Source: Hyphomicrobiales bacterium
Lineage (GTDB): Bacteria > Pseudomonadota > Alphaproteobacteria > Rhizobiales > Xanthobacteraceae
Length of the DNA: 64,000 nucleotides
Direction: 5' to 3'
Assembly (NCBI GenBank): GCA_021732215.1
Contig: JAKFVL010000019.1
Span: forward strand, 62,001 to 126,000
A model generated the notes under the pieces. The model did not search any database and had not been told where the DNA came from. It saw only the letters and a program-made list of their open reading frames with translations. The number at the start of each line of letters is the position of its first letter. Position 1 is the stretch's first letter. Both the position numbers and the translations under genes were made by a program. Shown piece after piece: positions 1 to 8,737 of the stretch.

Positions 1-819
1 GATGCGCTCGCGCGCGGCGACAGCCAAATAATCGGCGGCCTTGAATTCCTTCTCGATGATCAGCGCACCCGCGCAGCGGGCCATCGTCGTGATGTTGGCG
101 ACGACGCCGGTGACGTGCGCCAGCGGCACCACGGCGATCGAGCGATCCTTGTGCGTCAGCGTCATGCAGGCTTCGTACACCATCGAAGAGTGGATGATGT
201 TGCAGTGGGCGAGCATCGCACCCTTCGGCTTTCCCGTGGTGCCAGAGGTGTAGAGAATCATCGCCGTCTCTTCCTCGCCCGGATCGGCGGGCGGAGGCGG
301 TTGCTGTGAGGTCAGCAGCGCGTCGAACGGAATGGAGCCCGGCGTAGCGCCGGCCGAGATGCGCACCTTGAGTTCAGGCACATCGGCTGCATCGGGCAGG
401 CGGCCGGCGAGATCGTCCTCGTGATAGATCAGCTTGGCGCCGCAGTTATTCAGCACATAAGCGATCTCGGGCTTTTGTTGCCGGATGCCGAGGAGCACGC
501 TGATCGCGCCGAGCCGCGCGGCGGCAAACAGCGTCAGCACGAACTCGATGCGGTTGCCGAGCAGCAGCGCGACCCGGTCGCCGATCTCGATACCCTGCGC
601 GGCGAGGCCCGCGGAAATCGTCGCAGCTTCGCGCACGACCTCGCGCCATGTCATGCGCCGGTCGCCGCAGACCAGCGCTTCGCCGTCCGGGTGTCTTGCT
701 TCGGCGTCCAGCACCATCTGCCAGATGTTTTTCGGCCGTTCTGCGAAAGCCGGAATCACCCGGTCGCCGAACCGGGCTTCGAGACGCATCTTTGGGAGAG
801 GAATTCGCGACCAATCCAT
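1..819 (-). CDS. AMP-dependent acyl-CoA synthetase/ligase (3' end outside window)
   Basis: The 273 visible residues are the N-terminal part of an ANL-superfamily adenylate-forming enzyme, which makes an acyl-CoA from a carboxylic acid, ATP and CoA. The phosphate-binding motif YTSGTTGKPKG lies at residues 190-200, the usual place. The start ATG at 819-817 opens MDWSRIPLP and the reading frame stays open to the window edge, so the C-terminal domain is missing only because the window ends. It lies upstream of, and on the same strand as, nothing else visible; the Liv transporter genes follow on its 5' side, which suggests that it activates an acid imported by that system (inference). The acid cannot be named from this fragment. 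Confidence 0.9.
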   Translation of the reverse strand, partial: MDWSRIPLPKMRLEARFGDRVIPAFAERPKNIWQMVLDAEARHPDGEALVCGDRRMTWREVVREAATISAGLAAQGIEIGDRVALLLGNRIEFVLTLFAAARLGAISVLLGIRQQKPEIAYVLNNCGAKLIYHEDDLAGRLPDAADVPELKVRISAGATPGSIPFDALLTSQQPPPPADPGEEETAMILYTSGTTGKPKGAMLAHCNIIHSSMVYEACMTLTHKDRSIAVVPLAHVTGVVANITTMARCAGALIIEKEFKAADYLAVAARERI

Positions 820-850
820 GCTGTTTCTCTTTTGGGTCGATGCTTCATCT

Positions 851-937
851 CGTCATTGCGAGGAGCAAAGCGACGAAGCAATCCAGTTTTTCTTCGCGGG
901 CTCTGGATTGCTTCGGCCTGACGGCCTCGCAATGACG
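851..937. repeat. Palindromic intergenic repeat, family C copy 1
   Basis: Imperfect long palindrome with ends CGTCATTGCGAGG and CCTCGCAATGACG and inner arms GAAGCAATCCAG and CTGGATTGCTTC. It lies between the acyl-CoA ligase start and the livF stop. Related copies are at 4263-4378 and 41090-41176. Dispersed palindromes of this kind are common between genes in Bradyrhizobium relatives. It could act as a transcript-end hairpin for livF, but that is inference. Confidence 0.85.
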
Positions 938-945
938 GCGGAGGG

Positions 946-1605
946 TTAGTGCGCGAGATTCGCGCCGCGCTCGATGGTGAACTCCAGATCGAACAGCGAG
1001 CGCGAGTGGTTCATGTCGGATTGCGAGATCAGCACGGTCAAATCCTTGCCGCGCAGCGAGGCCAGAACTTCCGACAGCCGCTCGGACAGCGCCGGTGCGA
1101 TTCCCTCGAACGGCTCGTCGAGCAGCAGGCACTTGGTGCCGATAGCCAGCGCGCGCCCCAGAGCCACGAGTTTTTGCTGGCCGCCGCTGAGCAGCAAGGC
1201 CTTGCGGTCGCGCATCTCGGTCAACTCGCGGATCACCTCGTAAACGAAATCCAGCCGCGCCGTCTTGTCGATCCCTTTCGTCACCCACAGCGGCAGCATC
1301 ACGTTTTCCTCGACGGTGAGCTGCGGGATCAGTCCGCGATCTTCCGGCATGTAGCCGATGCCGAGCGCTGCGCGGGCATGCCGCGGATACGCCGATAAAT
1401 CCTGCCCTTCAAAATGGATCGCGCCGCGCTTCGGTGTCAGGTGCCCCATGATCGAGCGCATCAGCGTGGTCTTGCCGGCGCCGTTGCGGCCAACGAGACT
1501 TGCCATGCTTCCTTGCGGCACACGCATGGTGAAACCGCGCAGCGCCGGCATCGACTGGATTTCGACGTTGACGTCGCTGATTTCGAGCAGGGGAGCGGCT
1601 GTCAT
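946..1605 (-). CDS. livF: Branched-chain-type ABC transporter ATPase LivF
   Basis: Second ATPase of a HAAT-family importer. Walker A (GRNGAGKTT) is at residues 39-47, the signature LSGGQQK at 139-145 and Walker B CLLLDEP at 159-165. The length of 219 aa is slightly short for LivF (about 230-240) but all motifs are present. The start overlaps the 3' end of livG by 4 bp, so the two are translationally coupled. Its neighbours livG, livM, livH and livK complete the transporter. The substrate could be branched-chain amino acids, but in this bacterial group such systems also import aromatic acids, amides or urea, and the adjoining acyl-CoA ligase hints at an organic acid (inference). Confidence 0.93.
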   Translation of the reverse strand: MTAAPLLEISDVNVEIQSMPALRGFTMRVPQGSMASLVGRNGAGKTTLMRSIMGHLTPKRGAIHFEGQDLSAYPRHARAALGIGYMPEDRGLIPQLTVEENVMLPLWVTKGIDKTARLDFVYEVIRELTEMRDRKALLLSGGQQKLVALGRALAIGTKCLLLDEPFEGIAPALSERLSEVLASLRGKDLTVLISQSDMNHSRSLFDLEFTIERGANLAH

Positions 1606-2351
1606 CGCGCGCCTCCGGTCACGTAGCGGCGCACGTCGGCATCCTTGAGAACGACATCCGGTTCGCCATCGGCCAGGATTCGCCCGCTGTAGAACGCCAG
1701 CACGCGATCCGCGTAGCGGGTGACGATATCCATGTCGTGTTCGACGAACACGATGGTTCCGGCTTCCTTTGTCACCGCCTGGATGACCCGATCCATGGTC
1801 GAGAACTTTTCTTCCGCGGATACGCCGGAGGTCGGCTCGTCGAGCAGCAACAGATGCGGCCGCCGCGCCATCGCCATGGCGATATCGACCAGCTTGCGCA
1901 CGCCGCCGGCCAGTTCCGACACCGGGCGGTCGGCGTAAGCACGCAGACCAAGGCGATCCAGCAGCACAAGAGCCTGCTCGCGGCGGTCCTGAGCTTCGGC
2001 GGGCGAGGTGAACGACAGCGGAACGGCTTTGGTGCCCGAGATCGCGACGATGACGTTCTCAGCTGCAGTCAATTCGATGAACAACTGCGGAATCTGGAAC
2101 GAGCGCGAGATGCCGAGACGGGCGACATCGCGCGGCGATTGCTTGCCGATGGCGCGGCCTTCGAGTTCGATCTTGCCGCTGTCGGGCTTGAGATATCCGG
2201 TCACGAGATTGACGAAGGTGGTCTTGCCTGCGCCGTTGGCGCCGATCAGGCTGACCTTCTGACCGGCCGGAATCGAAATGGTCAGATTGTCGGCCGCGAC
2301 CACCGCGCCGAACCGTTTGTTCAATCCCTCAACGGCGAGAACCGGCGTCAT
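1602..2351 (-). CDS. livG: Branched-chain-type ABC transporter ATPase LivG
   Basis: First cytoplasmic ATPase of the HAAT importer, 249 aa. Walker A GANGAGKTT is at residues 37-45. The signature is LAGGVRK (147-153), with A in place of the usual S, a variant common in LivG. Walker B LLLLDEP follows, then the switch histidine in FVEHDMD. It overlaps livM by 4 bp upstream and livF by 4 bp downstream, so livH-livM-livG-livF form one tightly packed operon. Confidence 0.93.
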   Translation of the reverse strand: MTPVLAVEGLNKRFGAVVAADNLTISIPAGQKVSLIGANGAGKTTFVNLVTGYLKPDSGKIELEGRAIGKQSPRDVARLGISRSFQIPQLFIELTAAENVIVAISGTKAVPLSFTSPAEAQDRREQALVLLDRLGLRAYADRPVSELAGGVRKLVDIAMAMARRPHLLLLDEPTSGVSAEEKFSTMDRVIQAVTKEAGTIVFVEHDMDIVTRYADRVLAFYSGRILADGEPDVVLKDADVRRYVTGGAR

Positions 2352-3340
2352 TCCGCGGGCTCCGTCACAGCCGCGCCGGGAGCAGGAGCATCAGGCTGAT
2401 CGCTCTTGCGGTTGGCGCTGGTCCAGAGCGAGCCGATGCCGCGTGGCAGGAACAGGATGACGGCAAGCAGGAACGCGCCGAGCACGAGTTGCCAGGTGTT
2501 CGGCAAATAGAGATTGGAGAACGACCGCACCAGTTCGAGTGCCAGCGATGCCACGAACACCGCGGCGACGCTCTGGTAACCGGCCAGAATGGCGACGAAC
2601 ACGAATTCTCCCGACGTGGTCCAGTATGCGAATTGCGGATCGATGTGCCGCTGCGCCATCAGGCTGAGCGCTCCGCTCGCGCCCGCGAAAACCGCCGCGA
2701 TGACGAAGTTGATCGCGACGATGCGGTTGGCGGAGACACCGAGATATTCGACGCGCAGGTTGTTGGCGCGCACCGCAAGACTGACAAGTCCGAGTTCGGA
2801 GCGGAAATAGACGGTCGCTGCGATGCCGGCCAGCCCGGTTGCGATCACCGATACGGAATACAGCATGAAGTCGGCTTCGCGCGGATCGGTGAAAACATTG
2901 CCGAACAGCGTGGGGCGGCCGACGTTGAAGCCGTCGGAGCCGCCGAGCGCGGTGGTCTTCACCAGCGCGCCGTACAGCACCATGGACAACGCGAGCGTCA
3001 GCATGCCGAAGAAGATGCCGGTGTAGCGTGAGATCAGCGGACCTATGATGAGGCCGAGAAGACCGCCGCACACCGCGCCGATCATCACTTGCACGACTGC
3101 GTCGGTCAGGCCGAAGCTGTTGGCGATCAACGCCACGCCATAGCCTCCCGCCGCATAAAACAGACCCTGGCCGAACGAGACGTTGCCGGTGCGCGCCAAC
3201 ACGACGATGCCGAGCGCGATCAGCGAATTCGATGCGGCGACGGTCGCAAGCGACAGCGTCCACGCCGGCAGCACGCGGCCGAGCAGCACGAATGCGAGCA
3301 CGATGCCCAGCATGGCCAGCGGATGAGACAGCGCCTTCAT
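2348..3340 (-). CDS. livM: Branched-chain-type ABC transporter permease LivM
   Basis: Inner-membrane permease, 330 aa from the ATG at 3340-3338 (MKALSHPLAM). That start overlaps the livH stop in a TGATG junction and is preferred over a longer in-frame extension that would run far into livH. It has about nine hydrophobic segments, and the loop SLAVRANNLRVEYLGVSANR is the usual cytoplasmic coupling region with LivG/LivF. It pairs with LivH to form the pore. Confidence 0.92.
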   Translation of the reverse strand: MKALSHPLAMLGIVLAFVLLGRVLPAWTLSLATVAASNSLIALGIVVLARTGNVSFGQGLFYAAGGYGVALIANSFGLTDAVVQVMIGAVCGGLLGLIIGPLISRYTGIFFGMLTLALSMVLYGALVKTTALGGSDGFNVGRPTLFGNVFTDPREADFMLYSVSVIATGLAGIAATVYFRSELGLVSLAVRANNLRVEYLGVSANRIVAINFVIAAVFAGASGALSLMAQRHIDPQFAYWTTSGEFVFVAILAGYQSVAAVFVASLALELVRSFSNLYLPNTWQLVLGAFLLAVILFLPRGIGSLWTSANRKSDQPDAPAPGAAVTEPAE

Positions 3341-4236
3341 CAGATCCGCCTCGCCGTCTCGCGCTGAAACAGGCCTTCCGGCCGGATCATCAGAACCACG
3401 GCCATGATAAGGTAGATCACGAACAGTTCGCCCTGCGGAAAAATGTGAACCGAAGCGGCGCGTGCAAGGCCGACCAGAATCGCGCCGACCGCCGCGCCCT
3501 CGACGCTGCCGAGCCCGCCGATCACCACGATCGCGAAACTGAGGATGATGACGTCGGAGCTGAGACCCGGCTGTACGGAAATCTTCGGCGCCGTCAGCGC
3601 GCCCGCGAAAGCCGCGAGCATCAGGCCGAAGGCGAACGCGAAAGCATAGATGCGATTGATCTTCACCCCCATGCTGGCGCTGATTTCCGGATTGTGAATC
3701 ACGGCGGAGACGATCTTGCCGGTCACGGTGCGGTTCAGCCCGAACCACACCGCCAGCCCGCTCGCGATTGCGACCGGGATCAGCACGAGATCGTAGCCGA
3801 CATAGAACAGCTTGCCGAAAGATACGTTGCCGAACAGTTCATAGGGCTGCGTCGCCAAAATCGGATTGACGCCCCAGATCAGCTTGGTGATGTCTTCCAG
3901 CAGCAGGAACACGGCGTAGGTCACGAGCAGGAGCACTACCTCGTCCCGCCCGTAGAACATCTTCAGCAGACCGCGCTCCAGCATCACGCCGACTGCAAGC
4001 GCGACGAAGGCGGCTGCCAGCAGCATCGCTGCAAAGCCGAGCGCCGGCGGAAGCCCTTTCGCGGCAAACAGCGTGACGACGGTCGCGGCGATATAGGCGC
4101 CGAGCGCGTAGAATCCGCCGTGGGCGATGTTGAGAATCTTCAGGACGCCGAACACGAGCGTGAGTCCCAGGGCGACCACGAACAGCCAGGACGCTTCGAT
4201 CAGGCCGTCGATGACAATGGTGAGAAACAGGTTCAT
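3340..4236 (-). CDS. livH: Branched-chain-type ABC transporter permease LivH
   Basis: Inner-membrane permease of 298 aa. The frame remains open to 4314, but the first 26 codons of that extension run into palindromic repeat family C, so the ATG at 4236 (MNLFLTIVIDGL) is chosen; this matches the usual LivH N-terminus. Conserved segments GVLKILNIAHGGFYALGAY (about residues 29-47) and VVIGGLGSVEGA near the C-terminus are typical. It is followed directly by livM. Confidence 0.9.
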   Translation of the reverse strand: MNLFLTIVIDGLIEASWLFVVALGLTLVFGVLKILNIAHGGFYALGAYIAATVVTLFAAKGLPPALGFAAMLLAAAFVALAVGVMLERGLLKMFYGRDEVVLLLVTYAVFLLLEDITKLIWGVNPILATQPYELFGNVSFGKLFYVGYDLVLIPVAIASGLAVWFGLNRTVTGKIVSAVIHNPEISASMGVKINRIYAFAFAFGLMLAAFAGALTAPKISVQPGLSSDVIILSFAIVVIGGLGSVEGAAVGAILVGLARAASVHIFPQGELFVIYLIMAVVLMIRPEGLFQRETARRI

Positions 4237-4262
4237 TGATAAAAATACGCGCTTCCAGGACC

Positions 4263-4378
4263 CGTCATTGGGAGCCATCGTCTCGCCTTTGGCGAGCCAG
4301 ATGACAGGCTCCACGAAGCAATCCAGTCCAGCATGATGTGGCTGGATTGCTTCGTCGCCATGGCTCCTCGCAATGACC
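4263..4378. repeat. Palindromic intergenic repeat, family C copy 2 (expanded)
   Basis: Shares the outer GTCATTG/CAATGAC and the inner CGAAGCAATCCAG/CTGGATTGCTTCG arms with the copies at 851 and 41090, but is about 30 bp longer. The extra sequence lies in the left arm and itself contains a small hairpin (CTCGCC TTT GGCGAG). It sits between livK and livH, inside the transporter operon, where it could cap the abundant binding-protein transcript (inference). Confidence 0.8.
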
Positions 4379-4391
4379 GCTTAAGTTTGCT

Positions 4392-5699
4392 TCACTCGCA
4401 CTTCGCGCCTTGCATGCCGCCCTTGATCCAGTCGAGCGACTTGATGCCGGGCGGAGGGTTGACGCATTCGGCGTTGAAATACTGGATGTCGACCAGATCG
4501 ACCCGCTTCTTTTCCGGATTGTACTTGGTCCGGCTGATGCCGATCGGCTGGGTGGCCTGATGGCCGTCGCCGAGCGTCATCTTGATCAGGCCGCCGGGCG
4601 ATTCCCACTGCGAGCCGGTCATGGCGGCAACGATCTCGTCGGTGGTCGGCTTCTTGCCGCCGTTCTTTTCCATCGCCTTTTCGATCGCGTTCTTGAGGCC
4701 GAGTATCGACTGGTTGATGCGATAGGCCGCCTGCACCGGATAGGCGCCGATCGCCTTTTCGAATCCGGGGAAGAACCAGTCGTTAAGGACCGATTTGCGC
4801 GACATCAGGCCATAGGCGCCGCGTGCGCCGATGATGGTGCCGTCGGGCATCTTGTCACCGAGCGCGGGCAGCACATGGTCGGCGGCGCTGAACACAAGCT
4901 GGCTGCGTTTCGGAAGCCCGCGTGGCGCCGATTGCAGAACGAAGGCCTGCAAGTCGCCGCCCCAGAGGCTTGAATAAACCACGTCGGAGCCCGCGCCGAC
5001 CAGCGCGGAGATTTCCGTGCCGTATTGGCCCGCGCCGAATTTCGGCAGCAGATCGGTCCCGAGTTTGGCATTGGGGAAAATCTGTCCCGCCGCCGCAACG
5101 AAGTCGGCCCGGCTGTCCTGACCCCAGGCATAGTCCTGGTTGATCGCCGAGAACGTCTCCATCTTGATGTTTTTCGCCTTCATGTAGCGAATGAGGGCGA
5201 CGTTATCCATCGTGGCGTGGGAAGCGGTGCGGAACACGTAGTTGTATTTCGCTTCCTCGAAGATGCGCGGTGTGCCGCAATCCATCAGCACCAGCAGCTT
5301 CTTCAGCTCTTCAGCGATCGGGGACACGGCGAGACAGTCGCCCGAACTGATATAGCCGAGGACCGCATCGACATTGTCGCGCTGATAAAGGTTGCGCAGT
5401 TCCTGCACCTGCTTGGTGGCGCCGCCGTTCTCGTCGATGATGATCGGCTCGATCTTCATGCCGCCGAAACCGACCTTGTTATGCGGCGCGGGTACCGATC
5501 CCTTGTTGAGTTCGTCGATGGTGAACGTTGCGCCGTTGCGCGCAGGCACGCCGAAACTTTCGGCGGCAGGTCCCGACAGGAACGTGACGATGCCGAGCTT
5601 GAATGTCTCCTGCGCGGAAACCGGAACGGTTGAAATAGTCAGGGCCGCAGCGGCAGCCGCGAGCGCAATCCTGCCCTTGTGAGCTGAAAGGGTGTGCAT
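4392..5699 (-). CDS. livK: Periplasmic substrate-binding protein of the Liv-type transporter
   Basis: 435-aa type I periplasmic binding protein, the solute receptor of the adjacent importer. It has a Sec signal peptide (basic MHTLSAHKGR, alanine-rich core, cleavage near PVSAQE). The mature part starts FKLGIVTFLSGPAAESFG, the usual opening of Peripla_BP_6 proteins. The ATG at 5699 is chosen because a GGGAGAG ribosome site lies 4 bases before it; an ATG 12 bases upstream would bury that site. The YISSGDCLAV and MDCGTPRIF region points to an organic-acid or amide receptor rather than strict leucine binding, but the ligand cannot be assigned. Confidence 0.9.
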   Translation of the reverse strand: MHTLSAHKGRIALAAAAAALTISTVPVSAQETFKLGIVTFLSGPAAESFGVPARNGATFTIDELNKGSVPAPHNKVGFGGMKIEPIIIDENGGATKQVQELRNLYQRDNVDAVLGYISSGDCLAVSPIAEELKKLLVLMDCGTPRIFEEAKYNYVFRTASHATMDNVALIRYMKAKNIKMETFSAINQDYAWGQDSRADFVAAAGQIFPNAKLGTDLLPKFGAGQYGTEISALVGAGSDVVYSSLWGGDLQAFVLQSAPRGLPKRSQLVFSAADHVLPALGDKMPDGTIIGARGAYGLMSRKSVLNDWFFPGFEKAIGAYPVQAAYRINQSILGLKNAIEKAMEKNGGKKPTTDEIVAAMTGSQWESPGGLIKMTLGDGHQATQPIGISRTKYNPEKKRVDLVDIQYFNAECVNPPPGIKSLDWIKGGMQGAKCE

Positions 5700-5962
5700 G
5701 TTCTCTCCCATATGGCTGGCGTGATGAGCCAGCTTTGATCCGCATCCGTTGTCCGGACGTCGATAGCGGGTCTTAGCCTATGCGGGCTTTCCGGCTTCGT
5801 CCATGGGCGGGATGGCTCGCCAGGTTCTCGTCAAGTCTTTGAAAGGAGCGTTCGAAACGGGTTGCGACGCGCCGCCGCAGGTCATCGCCGCTTGCGCGAC
5901 ACGGTACGCGATCACTACCTCTCCGCGAGGGCAGTTTCGTTGCTACGCACCCTGGAGAAACG

Positions 5963-6916
5963 ATGAGTTATTTGCGGACTGCAATTCTTCTGGCGGGCCT
6001 GACCGGTCTGTTCATGGCGGTCGGCTATCTGATCGGCGGCGCCGGCGGAGCCACTATTGCGCTGCTTTTCGCGGCGGGAACGAATTTGTTCGCCTACTGG
6101 AATTCCGACCGGATGGTGCTGTCGATGTATGGCGCACAGGAGGTCGATGAGCGCAGCGCGCCTGACTATTACCGGCTGGTCCGCGAACTCGCCGGCCGCG
6201 CCGGCTTGCCGATGCCGCGCGTGTTCCTGATGGAGAATCCGCAGCCGAATGCATTCGCGACCGGACGCAATCCGCAGAACGCCGCGGTTGCGGTCACAAC
6301 CGGATTGATGCAGTCGCTGAGCCGCGAGGAAGTCGCCGGCGTGATCGCGCATGAACTCGCGCACATCAAGAACCACGACACGCTGCTCATGACCATTACG
6401 GCGACCATCGCCGGCGCGATCTCGATGATCGGTCAGTTCGGCATGTTCTTCGGCGGCAACCGCGATCACAACAGCGGCCCCGGCATGATCGCGACGATCG
6501 CGATGATGATCCTGGCCCCGCTTGGCGCCATGGTCGTGCAGATGGCGATCAGCCGGACGCGCGAGTATGCCGCGGACGACCTCGGCGCACGCATCTGCGG
6601 AGAGCCGATGTGGCTCGCCTCGGCGCTGGTGAAGATCGACAACGCGGCTCGCGCCGTGCCGAACATGGATGCCGAGCGTGCGCCCGCGACCGCGCACATG
6701 TTCATCATCAATCCGCTGTCGGGTCAGCGCTGGGACAATCTGTTTTCGACCCATCCGGCGACCGAGAACCGCGTCGCCGAGTTGCAGCGGCTGGCGGCGG
6801 CGATGGGCGGGCGAGGCAATGTCATGCCGAACGCCGGAGCGCCTGCGGGCAGTCCCTGGGCTTCCGGCGGCTCGCGCGGTTCATCGCGGGGCCCTGCGCG
6901 CGGTCCTTGGGGCTGA
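5963..6916 (+). CDS. htpX: HtpX-family membrane metalloprotease
   Basis: 317-aa M48B protease that degrades misfolded membrane proteins. It has two N-terminal membrane segments (about 5-24 and 30-46), zinc motif HELAH at residues 130-134, two more hydrophobic segments after it, and the third ligand region [13 protein letters not shown]. The C-terminal tail is glycine/serine/arginine rich. The start follows a GGAGA site with normal spacing. It is transcribed alone. Confidence 0.95.
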   Translation: MSYLRTAILLAGLTGLFMAVGYLIGGAGGATIALLFAAGTNLFAYWNSDRMVLSMYGAQEVDERSAPDYYRLVRELAGRAGLPMPRVFLMENPQPNAFATGRNPQNAAVAVTTGLMQSLSREEVAGVIAHELAHIKNHDTLLMTITATIAGAISMIGQFGMFFGGNRDHNSGPGMIATIAMMILAPLGAMVVQMAISRTREYAADDLGARICGEPMWLASALVKIDNAARAVPNMDAERAPATAHMFIINPLSGQRWDNLFSTHPATENRVAELQRLAAAMGGRGNVMPNAGAPAGSPWASGGSRGSSRGPARGPWG

Positions 6917-7085
6917 TGGTGTTTTGGTCCGGATTACCGGACCGAAGGAAGCCCGGCTGATCAATGTTTCAGCATCGCTTGCATTTCAACGCCTGCCTGC
7001 TGGCGTTTCGGGTTTCCGCAACATAAGATTTGCGTGCCGGTATCCTCGAGTCCTCGCGGCTCGATATTCAAGAAAGCATCGCACG

Positions 7086-7571
7086 ATGCGCGAAGTTCTG
7101 GATCACTGCATCGGCGGCCACGAGATTACAGTCGAGGCCGGGGCGCAAATCCTGCGGGAGGGCGAAGCGACCGGCCGGCTCTATGTTTTGATCGAGGGGC
7201 AGCTGCAGGTTCTCAAAGGCGGGACCGTCGTTGCGACGATCGCCGAACCCGGTTCCGTTCTCGGCGAAATGTCGGTGCTGCTCAACCAGCCTCACACGGC
7301 GACAGTCCATGCGACGGTCGCCTCGAAAATCTACCAGTTCGACGACGCCACGTTTTTCATGCGGTCGCGGCCCGAGGTGGCGCTGCTGGTGGCGCGGCTG
7401 CTGGCTCAACGGCTCAATGCGGCGACGACATATCTTGCCGACATCAAGCGGCAGTATGCCGGACATGGCAATCACCTCTCGATGGTGGGCGAGGTGCTCG
7501 AAAGTCTCGTCAACCTGCCGCCGTCGAACGTTGCTCCGGGATCGGATCGACAACCTGACCCAAGGATATGA
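7086..7571 (+). CDS. Cyclic-nucleotide-binding domain protein
   Basis: 161 aa, almost entirely one cNMP-binding (CRP-like) beta-roll: ILREGEATGRLYVLIEGQLQVLKGG, then PGSVLGEMSVLLNQPHTATVHA, which corresponds to the phosphate-binding cassette. There is no DNA-binding domain and no kinase or channel domain. The frame is open far upstream, but the ATG at 7086 (MREVLDHCIGG) begins just before the domain and is preferred. Its last 62 bp overlap, tail to tail, the metallophosphoesterase on the other strand. The cassette has TATV where an arginine often binds the phosphate, so cyclic nucleotide binding is not assured. Confidence 0.8.
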   Translation: MREVLDHCIGGHEITVEAGAQILREGEATGRLYVLIEGQLQVLKGGTVVATIAEPGSVLGEMSVLLNQPHTATVHATVASKIYQFDDATFFMRSRPEVALLVARLLAQRLNAATTYLADIKRQYAGHGNHLSMVGEVLESLVNLPPSNVAPGSDRQPDPRI

Positions 7572-8337
7572 GCCAGTCCGGCGTCTCGGTGATTGGCGCC
7601 GCGGGCCGTTGCAGGCTTGCATCGAGATCGATGAACTGCTCGCCGGCCGCCGACAGCCAGAACGCCTTGCCGGCGTCGATGTCCAGCACGATGTGCGCCG
7701 GTGGCCGCCCATACTGATGGCCTGCGTTGAAGATCCAGGTCTCGCCGATGCGGTCGAACCACGAGCCGTCGCGCACGAATGGCGACTGGTGGACGTGTCC
7801 TGACAGAACGATGTGGGGCTGATAGCCCCTGATCCATTGCTCGACTTCCTTGTCGCCGAAATGACGCGAGCCGCCCCAGCTGGTCGGTGAGTTTGCCGGT
7901 GGGGCATGATGGATCCAGATCCAGCGTCTTTCCCTGTCCGCGGCCGCGTCCTCGAGCTGGCGCTCGAGCTTCGCCCGAACCACGGGGCCGTCCCACCACG
8001 GACACACCGTGAAGCGGGTATCGCCGATCGTGAAGCTGTCACCATCGCAGGCGATGCCGAGGCTTCGCGCTTCGGCGACCCAGCGCGCAATCTTTTCGCC
8101 CTCGGGGCTGCGCTCGTCGAGATCGTGATTGCCCGAGCACAGCACGACCCGGGTGCTGGACGCCAGCATGGCGAGATATTTCTGAACGACGACGATCTGG
8201 GCGCGAAAATCGACGATCGAGCCGACGTCGAGCGCATCGCCAGCGAACACCACGAGATCGAACAGCGGGGCCGCTCTGACGAGCCAGTCGAATTGAGGGA
8301 GCGAATAGTGCAGGTCGGCAACCACGAGGCAGCGCAT
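7510..8337 (-). CDS. Calcineurin-like metallophosphoesterase
   Basis: 275 aa with the full metallophosphoesterase motif set: DLHY near the N-terminus, GDALD, GNHDLDE, IHHAPP and SGHVHQ, in order. The ATG at 8337 (MRCLVVADLHY) places the first metal motif at residue 8-10, as usual; the longer frame to 8418 lacks homology-like content. Possible substrates include cyclic nucleotides (CpdA-like), nucleotides or phosphoproteins. Its convergent 62-bp overlap with a cNMP-binding protein makes a cyclic-nucleotide role worth testing but does not prove it. Confidence 0.85.
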   Translation of the reverse strand: MRCLVVADLHYSLPQFDWLVRAAPLFDLVVFAGDALDVGSIVDFRAQIVVVQKYLAMLASSTRVVLCSGNHDLDERSPEGEKIARWVAEARSLGIACDGDSFTIGDTRFTVCPWWDGPVVRAKLERQLEDAAADRERRWIWIHHAPPANSPTSWGGSRHFGDKEVEQWIRGYQPHIVLSGHVHQSPFVRDGSWFDRIGETWIFNAGHQYGRPPAHIVLDIDAGKAFWLSAAGEQFIDLDASLQRPAAPITETPDWLISLGQVVDPIPEQRSTAAG

Positions 8338-8548
8338 ATCGCTGTCGATTCCTGTTTTGCGTTCCCGGGCCTGACGCAGATGATGACAAATCATCCGGGA
8401 AACAAACCGGCGAGGCAAGCCGATAGTTTATGCTTCGCGCAACGGCGGCATATGCCGGCTCGATTGGCCGTTGGTGCGATCCGGAATCGTGGTAGCCTGT
8501 TCTCGTCCGGAGGACGCGATCCGTCACCCGCGCACGGAGGACAAAACC

Positions 8549-8716
8549 GTGAGTGATCTCAAGACCGAGATGGAGCAGCGCGACAGGGAAGTCGCGCATA
8601 ATGAGGCCAATCGGCAGACCACCAGCGCCGTTCGTCTCAGTTCGTGGGCGCTGATCATGGCTTTCCTGGCATGCGCCGTGGCCGTGATGTTCGTGCTGGC
8701 AGTCGTCCGTTTATGA
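8549..8716 (+). CDS. Small single-pass membrane protein, unknown function
   Basis: 55 aa starting at GTG 8549 (VSDLKTEMEQRDREV), placed 8 bases after a strong GGAGG site, which decides the start. It has a charged, probably helical N-terminal half and one transmembrane helix (about residues 32-52: LSSWALIMAFLACAVAVMFV). The topology suggests a cytoplasmic N-terminus and almost no periplasmic tail. I recognise no family. Confidence 0.65.
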   Translation: MSDLKTEMEQRDREVAHNEANRQTTSAVRLSSWALIMAFLACAVAVMFVLAVVRL

Positions 8717-8737
8717 CATACAGCCGTTTTACGACAG

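Noticed and set aside
3232-4239. Long plus-strand frame (335 aa) opposite livM/livH
   Set aside because: Composition is a shadow of the membrane-protein codons on the other strand (very rich in Asp, Glu, Arg, His, Gln); no family features, and livH/livM are certain.
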